Origin: an uncultured Collinsella sp.
GTDB taxonomy: Bacteria; Actinomycetota; Coriobacteriia; Coriobacteriales; Coriobacteriaceae
Direction of reading: 5' to 3'
Assembly: GCA_900541475.1 (NCBI GenBank)
Contig: UQJV01000005.1
Span: forward strand, 13,233-77,232
Length of the DNA: 64,000 nt
A model generated the notes under the pieces. That model had not been told where the DNA came from. It ran no database searches and saw only the letters and a list, made by a program, of their open reading frames with translations. Of the stretch, positions 42,533-50,290 are shown piece by piece. Position numbers and translations under genes: made by a program. The number at the start of each line of letters is the position of its first letter. Position 1 is the first letter of the stretch.

Positions 42533-44667
42533 ACGACATCCCCCTCGCCGTCACCGGCGTCAGCGATGTGCTGCAACAGCGCCACGATGTCCTCGCCGTC
42601 GACGGGCTCCACCACAATCTGCTTGGCGCTCAGGCGCTCGCGAATAATGGGCAGATCGCACGCCTTTGCCTGGCGCATAAGCAGGTAGAGCACGTCGCCG
42701 TCGACCAAACCCGCCGCATCGCTCTCGCGGATCGCCGAACCAATCGCGCCCACCAGCTCGCCGATAGGCTCCATACCCGGCACCACGCGCAGGAGCAAAA
42801 AGCTTCCCATCTTTTTGTCTGCCAGCGCCTGCTCGGCCGCGAGCTCTTGGCCAAAGGCCGCCTGCTTGAGCACGCACGTACCGGCAATGCAGCGCTTATC
42901 CTGCGCCACGGCCTCATAGTCAAAGGCACGCCCCAGCGCGCTTTCGACCAGGCCGCACAGGATGCGGAACAGGTTTTGGTAATAGAGCGTCATTTGGTTT
43001 TCGGCCGCGTGGCGCACAAAGATCAGCACGGCGGGTGCCCCGTCGCGCTCAATCGTGTATCCAAACATGGGAAGCCCCGACGTCAGTTCGCGGTTCACCC
43101 ACAGGTTCGAACGACCGCCGCCGCCCAAAAGAGGCGCAAGCTGCTCAAGCGCAAGCGAGCGCGGGGCGTATTCGGCAACCACGGGGCTCGCAGCCACCAG
43201 ACGTGCAAACCCTCCGCCTGAAACATAGTAGATCGTCACCGAATCGTTTTCGAGAATCTCACTCATGAGCTCGCAGCACTTGCGGTAGATATCGCGCGGG
43301 TTGAGCACGTCGAGCTCTTGCGTCACGGCGAAAATCTTACCAAAGCTATCATGACGCCCCACAATCTGGCGCTTGTATGTGCGCTTGTCCTCGATGGCAT
43401 CGTGATAGAGCTGCGTGAGGAACGTATTGCGATTACGCACGAGCTCGTTTTGGTCGCGCTCCACCTTAATGGCCTCACTGTTGCGCAGCTGCACATAGCC
43501 GCACACGGCACCCACCACAAAGTACGCAATAAACGGCAGCCAGTTGGACGGCTCGTAGAACAGGCCCTGGAAGGTATAGCCATACTGGGTAAAGAAGCTC
43601 ACGGCCAAGCCCACCGATGCCAACAGCGCCGAAACCAGGCCAAAGTCCAGGCCATACAGCGTGCCGATGAGCACGACGTAGAGCAGGCGATAATCGAGCA
43701 CGTTGAGCTGCACCGATTGGGAGAACAGATGATCCAGAACCTCGAACAGAATCCAGGCAACGCCCGTCTCCAAGCATTTAATAGGCAGCGTGTGCATCTG
43801 GATGCGGTCGATGACGGCGCGCAAGGGGTTGACCTTCCCTGCGCGGCCAGCATCCCATCGAGCCTGAATGGTCGAAAGATCGCGCAGTAGGTCGTAACGC
43901 TGAAACCAGCCATAACGCACGCGAACGATATCGCTGACAGGCAGGGCATAGCCGGCAGAATCGCCATAGGCAACTGAGAGCTCTGGGAACAGCGCCTTGA
44001 GGGCCTCGCCCACCTCACCTGAGGTGTGATGGAAGGTATCGGCAACGTCGAGCGTCTCAAAGGAGGCATCCCAGCTGTCAAAGATGCGGCGCACCAGCAC
44101 TGCGAGCTCCTCGGCACACAGTAGCGGAAACGCCGCATCCTCCGAGCCCTGCAAAGCGACCGACCCGGTTGAACACGCGTCGAACAGCGGCGCAAAAAAC
44201 GGATCCTCCAGAACGGTAGAGGCGGTATACAGGAAGGGCACGCGCAGAATCTTTGCCTGAACGCCTTCGCGCACAGCGTAGTGGCGGCACAGGTCGTTGG
44301 CCGCGCGGGCGATAATTCCCTTGCCCGTTCGCCCCGCGGCATCGGCAGCGCCCTCGGCACCCGCGGGCCCCGCTACATACAGCAGCTGGACACGGCGACC
44401 CATGCACGCACGAAAGACCGAGCGCAACAGCTCGATATCGCCCATGGTATCGGTATGCGGGGTAAGGTAATTAGACAGGTAGACCACACGGTCGAACTCA
44501 TAGGCCTGATCCAGGTGTTGCAGAAGTTCTTTCCATGAGGCATGGGGCGACGACTCGTCGCGATGCGCATCCGCAGCGGCTACGACCTTAACGTGGTCCC
44601 CGGGGAACGCCTTGGTGCAGAAGTCATCGTCAACATACGCGGTGTTGCCAACAACCAGCACTTCCAT
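42529..44667 (-). CDS. pelD: PelD-like c-di-GMP receptor fused to an epimerase-like domain
   Basis: The 712-residue protein starts with an NAD-binding epimerase-like domain (about 1-270; MEVLVVGNTAYVDDD start, LLYVAGPAG) that lacks a clear YxxxK pair. Membrane helices span about 300-392 and a linker helix is at 395-430. A GAF-like domain follows (about 440-580) and then a C-terminal degenerate GGDEF domain. In the last domain RESD at 647-650 is followed after five residues by DGDVL at 656-660, so the cyclase signature is lost but the RxxD inhibitory-site spacing is kept. This is the hallmark of PelD-type c-di-GMP sensing. First gene of the operon. Confidence 0.85.
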   Translation of the reverse strand: MEVLVVGNTAYVDDDFCTKAFPGDHVKVVAAADAHRDESSPHASWKELLQHLDQAYEFDRVVYLSNYLTPHTDTMGDIELLRSVFRACMGRRVQLLYVAGPAGAEGAADAAGRTGKGIIARAANDLCRHYAVREGVQAKILRVPFLYTASTVLEDPFFAPLFDACSTGSVALQGSEDAAFPLLCAEELAVLVRRIFDSWDASFETLDVADTFHHTSGEVGEALKALFPELSVAYGDSAGYALPVSDIVRVRYGWFQRYDLLRDLSTIQARWDAGRAGKVNPLRAVIDRIQMHTLPIKCLETGVAWILFEVLDHLFSQSVQLNVLDYRLLYVVLIGTLYGLDFGLVSALLASVGLAVSFFTQYGYTFQGLFYEPSNWLPFIAYFVVGAVCGYVQLRNSEAIKVERDQNELVRNRNTFLTQLYHDAIEDKRTYKRQIVGRHDSFGKIFAVTQELDVLNPRDIYRKCCELMSEILENDSVTIYYVSGGGFARLVAASPVVAEYAPRSLALEQLAPLLGGGGRSNLWVNRELTSGLPMFGYTIERDGAPAVLIFVRHAAENQMTLYYQNLFRILCGLVESALGRAFDYEAVAQDKRCIAGTCVLKQAAFGQELAAEQALADKKMGSFLLLRVVPGMEPIGELVGAIGSAIRESDAAGLVDGDVLYLLMRQAKACDLPIIRERLSAKQIVVEPVDGEDIVALLQHIADAGDGEGDVV

Positions 44668-44820
44668 AGCGCACCCCTCCCCTAAAATCCACTTTTGCGA
44701 TAGTCAAACATGCGTATTGTACGCTGCCAACGCGAGCCAGATGCAGTTTTAAGACTGTATTAAGAACTTATTTAGAGGATGTGTAGACATCGAAAGTGCC
44801 AAATGAGCGCCCAATCCGGA

Positions 44821-44937
44821 AGTATGCGGCAAATTCTTGACATGCCAACCACACTAGATAGCGGCAACGCTTCTACCTGCTGCTTCTTTACTTGAAAAAG
44901 GCGGTGTGCTCGAGGGTTCCGGAATTTGCCGCATACT
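44821..44937. repeat. Inverted repeat in the gap upstream of pelD
   Basis: AGTATGCGGCAAATTC (44821-44836) is exactly repeated in inverse at 44922-44937 with about 85 bases between. Related, more degenerate copies of the CCGGAATTTGCCGC sequence occur nearby (near 44945-45060). The gap of about 610 bases between pelD and the dCTP-deaminase-like gene holds no gene I can support; it carries these repeats and two hairpins. Confidence 0.65.
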
Positions 44938-45121
44938 CCCATCGGGCGATTCCGGAAGTGCGGTGAAAAACCAGGATCGGTCGACTAGACCTCTGTTTTA
45001 GACTTACGCGACCCGCGGTTTTGTTGCAAAAAATCTGATTGTGCTCGGAGGTTTCCGATTTTTCCCCGCACTATCGAAATGATGACTTCGCATCGAGGGC
45101 CCTATCAACAATGGCGGCATT

Positions 45122-45187
45122 CGCGACAACATCCAGTTGTCGCGGAAACGTCAAAGGGCCGTTGCCGGAAACCGAACAACGACCCTT
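45122..45187. repeat. Two tandem hairpins in the gap before the dCTP-deaminase-like gene
   Basis: CGCGACAAC / GTTGTCGCG is a perfect 9-bp stem with an ATCCA loop at 45122-45144. AAGGGCCGTTG / CAACGACCCTT (45154-45187) has one mismatch and is followed by TCTTTTTC on plus. They may terminate transcription or mark a mobile remnant; no gene is evident on either side on plus. Confidence 0.55.
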
Positions 45188-45277
45188 CTTTTTCATCACT
45201 TCACATAGAGCGAGCAAAACATGCAGCTCCTGCACCAAATAGAGCGCAGGAGCCGCATGGCAAAAATACGCAAGTTG

Positions 45278-46087
45278 TTATATCAGAACGGTCAGAACAG
45301 CAGCACCAATAAACGCAACAACGGCGATTCTCAGCGCTACAGTCAAGGCAGACTCCCTCTTACTGCCATGCCCCACCACCAGCTCAATCAGAGCAACCAA
45401 AGACGAGAAGCAACCAACAACACTCAAGTTAACGGCGAGAACGCCAGGCACACTAACCTGTGCACCGATAACCCCAGCATTGACGTTAACAAGTGTGAAA
45501 ATTGCAGCGAAAATCGCCATAAGCCCCAAAACGCTATCCTTTATGCGCTTCTCAGTTGCCTCAAGCTCTTTGCGATTTGAAGATTCGAATGCCTTAATGT
45601 CCTTATCAAACTTTCCCTGATAGGAACCCATTCCTTTGTAGCTAAGTTCATCGGTAAAAGCGCCTTCATAGGGATGGGCAACGTCGTCGCACACCTGTTC
45701 AAACACAACCTGAGCAATGCCTTTGCTGCAATCAAGTTCAATCGCATTAGCGCTCACATTGGAAACGCGGAAATACAGAAGCGTCTTGTGTCCCGGAAAA
45801 TACAGCGGGGCATCAAGCGTCAAGCCCTGACGAATGCGAGAGTTACGGAGCAGCACGCGAGCAGCCAAATCCGTTGGAAGCTTAACGCACTCACACGTTT
45901 CTACAAATACTGAATCTCCAGGATTAAGGACCACCTTAAACGAAGAACCCTGTTGGCTGCAGAAATCTTTTGTTGTAAGGTCAAGCGAAACGGGGCCAAC
46001 GGCGCTCGGCTCAATTGGCCTACCATCAGTCCTAAATAATACGCCCTCTTTGATGAGCGCATTAATTTGAGTATCGCTCAAAAGCAT
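45278..46087 (-). CDS. dCTP-deaminase-fold protein with C-terminal membrane anchor
   Basis: The 269-residue protein begins like dCTP deaminase/dUTPase: GPVSLDLTTKDF near residue 31, LNPGDSVFVETCECVKLP near 54, then RNSRIRQGLTLDA at 81. The motif that in E. coli Dcd carries the catalytic Glu reads LLYFRVSN, so the Glu is replaced (Arg in my alignment). Loss of activity or changed function is likely. Residues 155-185 are charged and helical; about 185-268 hold three membrane helices. Such a fusion is unusual and its neighbours are Abi genes, so a nucleotide-sensing defence role is plausible but unproven. GGGAGG precedes the ATG. Confidence 0.7.
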   Translation of the reverse strand: MLLSDTQINALIKEGVLFRTDGRPIEPSAVGPVSLDLTTKDFCSQQGSSFKVVLNPGDSVFVETCECVKLPTDLAARVLLRNSRIRQGLTLDAPLYFPGHKTLLYFRVSNVSANAIELDCSKGIAQVVFEQVCDDVAHPYEGAFTDELSYKGMGSYQGKFDKDIKAFESSNRKELEATEKRIKDSVLGLMAIFAAIFTLVNVNAGVIGAQVSVPGVLAVNLSVVGCFSSLVALIELVVGHGSKRESALTVALRIAVVAFIGAAVLTVLI

Positions 46088-46286
46088 ATGGGCCTCCCAT
46101 CACTCTAGATGAACGAGTATAGCACTCAGGCATGTCAGACAATTAGAGCTGACAAGTGTAGTAAAAGGCAGCAGCAATACATCCCGTATTATATTTAGTG
46201 TGATCGCGGGTCGTGTCCGCTATGCGGTTGTCAATTTGCGAAAGAAATTATGCGTTACCTTTGCCAGGCCGAATCTTACATCCAAA

Positions 46287-46503
46287 CAAAAAAGAGGGCC
46301 GACGCATCAACCCTCTTCAGGTGTCGCCCGAAGGCTTCCACCGCAATTATCTTTATTCTAGTTGATATCCTTAGCTTGTCTACAGGCGCGTCTTTCAGCG
46401 GAGACCTCCAAGTCGAGACGCCATAAAAATAGGGGATGCCCTCCTTAGGGAAGGAACCCCCTTACAAAACTTTGGCCTTAACAAGCAGGCTTCTGTTTTT
46501 CAT
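46287..46503 (-). ncRNA. Candidate structured ncRNA partnered with the AbiF gene
   Basis: About 215 nt, read on minus. A promoter-like pair lies just upstream (-35 at 46533-46538, -10 at 46510-46515). The transcript would contain a GGGG..CCCC stem enclosing CCTTCCCTAAGG, a GGCGTCT..AGACGCGCC hairpin, a GGTGGAAGCC-TTCG-GGCGACACC stem with a UUCG tetraloop, and finally GAAGAGGG / CCCTCTT followed by TTTTTT (46288-46317), an intrinsic terminator. No open frame of note occurs. Position directly downstream of abiF and the self-contained promoter/terminator make it a separate RNA gene. Confidence 0.65.
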
Positions 46504-46509
46504 TGTGTG

Positions 46510-46538
46510 ACTATGCTAGCTCAAGCATTACTCTCGAA
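46510..46538 (-). promoter_or_regulatory. Predicted promoter of the AbiF-associated ncRNA
   Basis: TTCGAG (46533-46538) and CATAGT (46510-46515) on minus are 17 bases apart. They place a start near 46503, immediately ahead of the structured region. The match to consensus is moderate. Confidence 0.4.
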
Positions 46539-46765
46539 CCGCCACAAATTAGCCGCCACAAATTCGCCGTTACTCACTAGATGCGGGGAAACCATGCATC
46601 TATTACCTTTGCAAGAAATTCAAATCCCGTTGACACTTGAAGATTACCGCAATAGTAATCTACATGCTTGTTCATTCTCTCAACAAAAAGTGCCAAGCTA
46701 TCCGCCCGATGTTCGGAAACGCCCCTTGAAGCCAACTTCCTGTGCGCATACAGTGTCGTAACGAT

Positions 46766-47542
46766 TTACTGCATGCGATCGTTGGACATCTTTGCCCTGC
46801 GTTGGCCGGGACCGATGCTGGAAATAGTTGAAAGCTCTTGCATTACGTCGTGCCTTGGCTCATAAATGGGCTTTCCGGCACTCAGATTATTTAAGATGCA
46901 GTTGTTGTGCGCACATGCATTTCTTAACGACTTGACCGCCTGAAAAATATAAAACTCGTTAAGCATCTCGCGGTCATTGAACCTTTTGGCACAGAATTTG
47001 TAAAAATAGAGAAATGAGCCAAAGGAGACGACTTCAATAAACGCCCACGCAGGGAAGCCGAAATCATCGTATTTGGCAATCAAACCGCCAGTATAGGGAC
47101 TGTTCTTGCATCTGAGAATCTCGTCTTTGAGCGAATTGCATGGCGTTCCATCCGACTTCGTGCCATCGTAGGAGGAAATGTAGTCCGAGACGACTGCATA
47201 GCCGTCCTCCCCCTCTGTCTCGATACGCTTCAAGAGTTTGACCTTTGCAAAATGCTCCACATCAAGCGTAAGCGGCAGCATTTCATAACGAAGGAGCATG
47301 TCGACAATCGACAAATCGACCAGCATCTTGAAATCTAGATTTGCATACTCTCCCTTGCGGGTTCCTTCTTCGACTTTAGGAAACCCAAGTCGATAAGCGC
47401 GCAGACGAAAATAGTTGCTGTTCTCCTCCAAATAAGCTCTGGCATCGTCCTCACACATCAACGAGAAGTGGACACCTCTCGATTTGAGATGGTCAATCTG
47501 CTCAGACGCCGTAAGCCACGGCTTTCTATTAGCGTCGGTCAT
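46766..47542 (-). CDS. Abi family protein (AbiF/AbiD, Abi_2), HEPN type
   Basis: The 258-residue protein starts MTDANRKPWLTASEQIDHLK and shows the Abi_2 family pattern: LTASEQIDHLKSRGV, YFRLRAYRLGF, and a C-terminal helix with RNACAHNN. There Arg207 and His212 (R-x4-H) form a HEPN-type catalytic pair, as in abortive-infection and Cas13-related ribonucleases. I use the ATG at 47540-47542, with GGAG five bases upstream; a TTG further up is unlikely. AT-rich compared with the core genes. Predicted to cleave RNA when phage infection triggers it, restrained by the downstream ncRNA if the AbiF-RNA pairing holds. Chemistry is inferred. Confidence 0.82.
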   Translation of the reverse strand: MTDANRKPWLTASEQIDHLKSRGVHFSLMCEDDARAYLEENSNYFRLRAYRLGFPKVEEGTRKGEYANLDFKMLVDLSIVDMLLRYEMLPLTLDVEHFAKVKLLKRIETEGEDGYAVVSDYISSYDGTKSDGTPCNSLKDEILRCKNSPYTGGLIAKYDDFGFPAWAFIEVVSFGSFLYFYKFCAKRFNDREMLNEFYIFQAVKSLRNACAHNNCILNNLSAGKPIYEPRHDVMQELSTISSIGPGQRRAKMSNDRMQ

Positions 47543-47602
47543 CAGATCTCCGTTCGCGATGATTGGCTCGAGATTCAATGTTAGCGCGTTTAGCTGGGAA
47601 AA

Positions 47603-47760
47603 TCACCTCGAGTTCACTGGCCACCAATCGCGCCTGCGGTAGCGCTCGATGGCGGCCGCCTGGAAGGTCGAGCCGCATATTTTCGGCACGCTGAGCTCGG
47701 CCTCGCGGAACCCGATGACAAACCTTCTCGTATAGTCGCTACTACGGTAATTAAGGCAAC
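47603..47760 (-). other. Short GC-rich coding-like fragment, identity unknown
   Basis: In the otherwise AT-rich gap between abiF and the 187-residue gene, an open frame without a start codon encodes about 50 residues ending at a TGA at 47603-47605, including RRFVIGFREAELSVPKICGS. Its GC-rich codons differ from the flanking island genes and resemble the host core, so it may be the 3' end of a disrupted gene, possibly a transposase-like or other mobile remnant. I do not recognise it with confidence. Confidence 0.3.
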
Positions 47761-47815
47761 AAATTAAAGGTTATATACAAAATATCAAGTCATATACCCG
47801 CGAAACGCATAACCC

Positions 47816-48379
47816 CTATTCGTGGTCGCGCAGGATCTCCGTGATGCTCCTAAGCGATTTATCCATCTGAGAGATTGACCGGAAAGCTCGCTTCGCATCT
47901 CTATCTATCTGCTTCTCTTGTGAGAGTGTAATTTGGCTTTTATAGGACCCTATTTCCACAGGACAAACCACGGTTTCGGAACGGCCACCCCACTTAACCG
48001 AATAGGTCACAGTTACTTCATAGACCTCATCACCCCATAGCGGAATAATATCTCGCATTTCACCCAAGAGAATATCGCGCTCCCGATGAGGAGGCAGGAT
48101 TGCATAGCCCTGCGAAAAGACACGATCAGCAGCCTCAAAAATAAACGACTCATCACTTGGAAACAAGGTTTTATTCAAGCGAAAGCTCACGTTATACGCC
48201 GCAGCTTCCCCGTTATTTCTCATTACGAGCCTAAGGGCCGAAGACGAATTTTGATCAGGCTCAACGAACAGCATTAAATCTGGACTGGTTTGGATACTAA
48301 GCGTCCGTACCGCAGCCCATGCCGCAGTAACAGTTGCAATCGTCGCCATCACATTAATCCAAGTCGAAATATCTTCCAT
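47816..48379 (-). CDS. Small membrane-anchored protein of unknown function in the defence island
   Basis: The 187-residue product begins MEDISTWINVMATIATVTAA with one N-terminal membrane helix (about residues 7-27), then a beta-rich soluble domain (about 35-145) with PDLMLFVEPDQNSSSALRLV, and a charged C-terminal helix. It has no motif I can assign. Weak ribosome site before the ATG. Its position between abiF and abiH suggests it is part of the defence gene set, perhaps a regulator or effector. It is AT-richer than the core. Confidence 0.6.
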   Translation of the reverse strand: MEDISTWINVMATIATVTAAWAAVRTLSIQTSPDLMLFVEPDQNSSSALRLVMRNNGEAAAYNVSFRLNKTLFPSDESFIFEAADRVFSQGYAILPPHRERDILLGEMRDIIPLWGDEVYEVTVTYSVKWGGRSETVVCPVEIGSYKSQITLSQEKQIDRDAKRAFRSISQMDKSLRSITEILRDHE

Positions 48380-48744
48380 GTGGACACGCTCATTCCCAAA
48401 AGAAAAATCGAAGTGTTTGTCGCAGCTTCAAAAGCATAAGAAGTACGTTTCCCTCTCAAACGCTCTAATCTCGCCATTTTCCTTACCAAGATAGCCAAAC
48501 ATAACTTCAAATGCCGAATCGCTCCCCGCCGAAACAAGGCGAACACCAAAGACGCAAGAAGGCACGCTCTCGCGCCCAGTTTGAATTCGGCAAACCAATT
48601 AAAAGATTAATCTATCGCGCGAACAGCGCTGCTCGAGTCGAGGTCAGTGACTGGTCGCGCTAAATAATGGGTGCAGGGGCACTGACAATTGGCTTTAAAC
48701 GGGAGGCTATGTCTTAGCTTTAGGCGGCCACAAACGTCCGAACG
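48380..48744. other. 365-base gap with no convincing gene
   Basis: Between the 187-residue gene and the first AbiH gene. It contains only a 66-codon open frame on minus that overlaps the start of the upstream gene and has no ribosome site, so I do not call it. No strong hairpin or repeat was seen. Confidence 0.5.
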
Positions 48745-50118
48745 TCATGGAAGTTCAACAACAGATAGCCGCCCCTCCAAAATCAACCGGTGCATCAAAT
48801 TCTTCCCGTGATCCCGGTTGTCCATTGATGCGCCGTACGAATCGAGCAACTTTGATATATTAAGAAGCAGCTCCTCACGAGCAGTTTCGCAATAGGATTT
48901 GTAGAAAAACACCAGTTCAACCGGACCTGTATATAAATCAACAATGTCAAATATTGCTTGAAAATAAGCGTAATCAGCCTTCGCAAGAGAATGCCCGAAT
49001 ACTTTGATAACAAGTGTTTCTCGAGGTTCTTCTTTTGATGACGCGCCAAATGCAATCGGCTCTCCCCCGCCGGGCCTCCCAGAACGAATAATTCTAAATG
49101 TCTTAGAAAATCTTGCCGCCCCAGGATCATCCATGCAGTTTGTGCCATCGGCACCAAAGATAATATCTCCGTTAAGCTTGCCGTGGATATTAATGAATTT
49201 AAACGTCGACTCGCTCCGCCAAACTGATGGAATCGACGGGCTCGTATAGTTAAAACTGAGCACGGTGGCCGCTGCAACGTGACCGTCGTTCCAACCCACT
49301 TTGCCTGACAACAACTGTTCCATTAGCTGTTCCGAAGCCTGGCCATAATCGTTGTTGAGCTCCACTTCATGACCAAGATATCGACTGAACTCAGCTTCCA
49401 GCTTATGCAGCTCTTGTTCAAGTGCCGAACGCAGAGAGTTTTGTGTCCAATTTTCAACATCCGTATATAAGCCGCAAAGAAAGCTAGCGACAACTTCGGT
49501 AGCAAGGCCTGGTGTTTGTTCTTTCAACGCATCTCGGTAGTCTTCAATATCCGTATACGTAAAGGGAAAGATATCGGAGAAAGTGAAGGGATACTCGGAA
49601 TCATCGTCATCTTCAAAACTCCCCGCTTTACGAATTTCCCGGGAAACGTCCTCTTCCAGCTTGGCCCAATCGTGCCCAGTCGATTTTTCGATCTTCTCAT
49701 TCAATTGTGCTAAATAGTGATTTGGCCACCTAATCCAAGGATGGGACCGCAGGAACTCAAAATACTCAAGGAGAGTTCGAATGGTGACGAAATGTTGTTT
49801 GTCCATAGATGGGGAGAACGGAAATGTACTAGCGTTGTGCTCCATTTCGATAGCATCGGAGACAACTAACTCGATGTCACTCCAATTAACGTCATAGCCT
49901 TTATCAGCTAGTTCTTTACGGTAATAGAGAATTAAGTCCCAGGCGGTAATGCCCGAGGCAGAGAGAACTTGTGCCCAACCCTTTTTACGGATATTTTTGT
50001 TTTTGTCGATAACAACCATCCTCGGTCTAAAGAACTGAACAAACCGGGAATTTAAACCACATGTGATATCAAAACCGTTACCGAGAACAAGAAGCTGATG
50101 AGAGATGCGCGAGTTCAT
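48745..50118 (-). CDS. AbiH family abortive infection protein (first of two)
   Basis: The 457-residue protein starts MNSRISHQLLVLGNGFDITC, the AbiH hallmark GNGFD, and has LSFNYTSPSIPSVW (FNYT) near residue 290, then NIHGKLNGDIIFGADG (HG and FG motifs) near residue 315. These are the conserved positions of the AbiH family, known for abortive phage infection in lactococci. The mechanism is not known. AT-rich relative to the core. Separate from the next abiH by about 170 bases. Function is by family only. Confidence 0.85.
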   Translation of the reverse strand: MNSRISHQLLVLGNGFDITCGLNSRFVQFFRPRMVVIDKNKNIRKKGWAQVLSASGITAWDLILYYRKELADKGYDVNWSDIELVVSDAIEMEHNASTFPFSPSMDKQHFVTIRTLLEYFEFLRSHPWIRWPNHYLAQLNEKIEKSTGHDWAKLEEDVSREIRKAGSFEDDDDSEYPFTFSDIFPFTYTDIEDYRDALKEQTPGLATEVVASFLCGLYTDVENWTQNSLRSALEQELHKLEAEFSRYLGHEVELNNDYGQASEQLMEQLLSGKVGWNDGHVAAATVLSFNYTSPSIPSVWRSESTFKFINIHGKLNGDIIFGADGTNCMDDPGAARFSKTFRIIRSGRPGGGEPIAFGASSKEEPRETLVIKVFGHSLAKADYAYFQAIFDIVDLYTGPVELVFFYKSYCETAREELLLNISKLLDSYGASMDNRDHGKNLMHRLILEGRLSVVELP

Positions 50119-50290
50119 TGGATAGGCAGCCTTTCAAAGCAGATAGTTTTTTGAATGAGCCAACGAATGCACCATTACAGTTTGGAACGCCCGAACAGTC
50201 CTATGCTTAGAATTACCAAAGTGCGAACACTAGAGCTTTAACTAACATCCACCCGAAATCGTCGATACGAGACGCAGGCGGTCCAATCAA

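Noticed and set aside
45278..46087. Calling this gene a functional dCTP deaminase (dcd)
   Set aside because: The catalytic Glu position is not conserved and the C-terminus is membranous; only the fold is claimed.
46200..46510. tmRNA or 6S RNA
   Set aside because: No tRNA-like ends or tag frame, and no large central bulge typical of 6S; better explained as an Abi-associated RNA.
47603..47760. IS transposase
   Set aside because: The fragment is too short and I could not match it to a transposase with confidence, so it is listed only as an unknown remnant.
48349..48549. 66-codon minus-strand frame overlapping the 187-residue gene start
   Set aside because: No ribosome site and overlapping another gene; hydrophobic string likely by chance.
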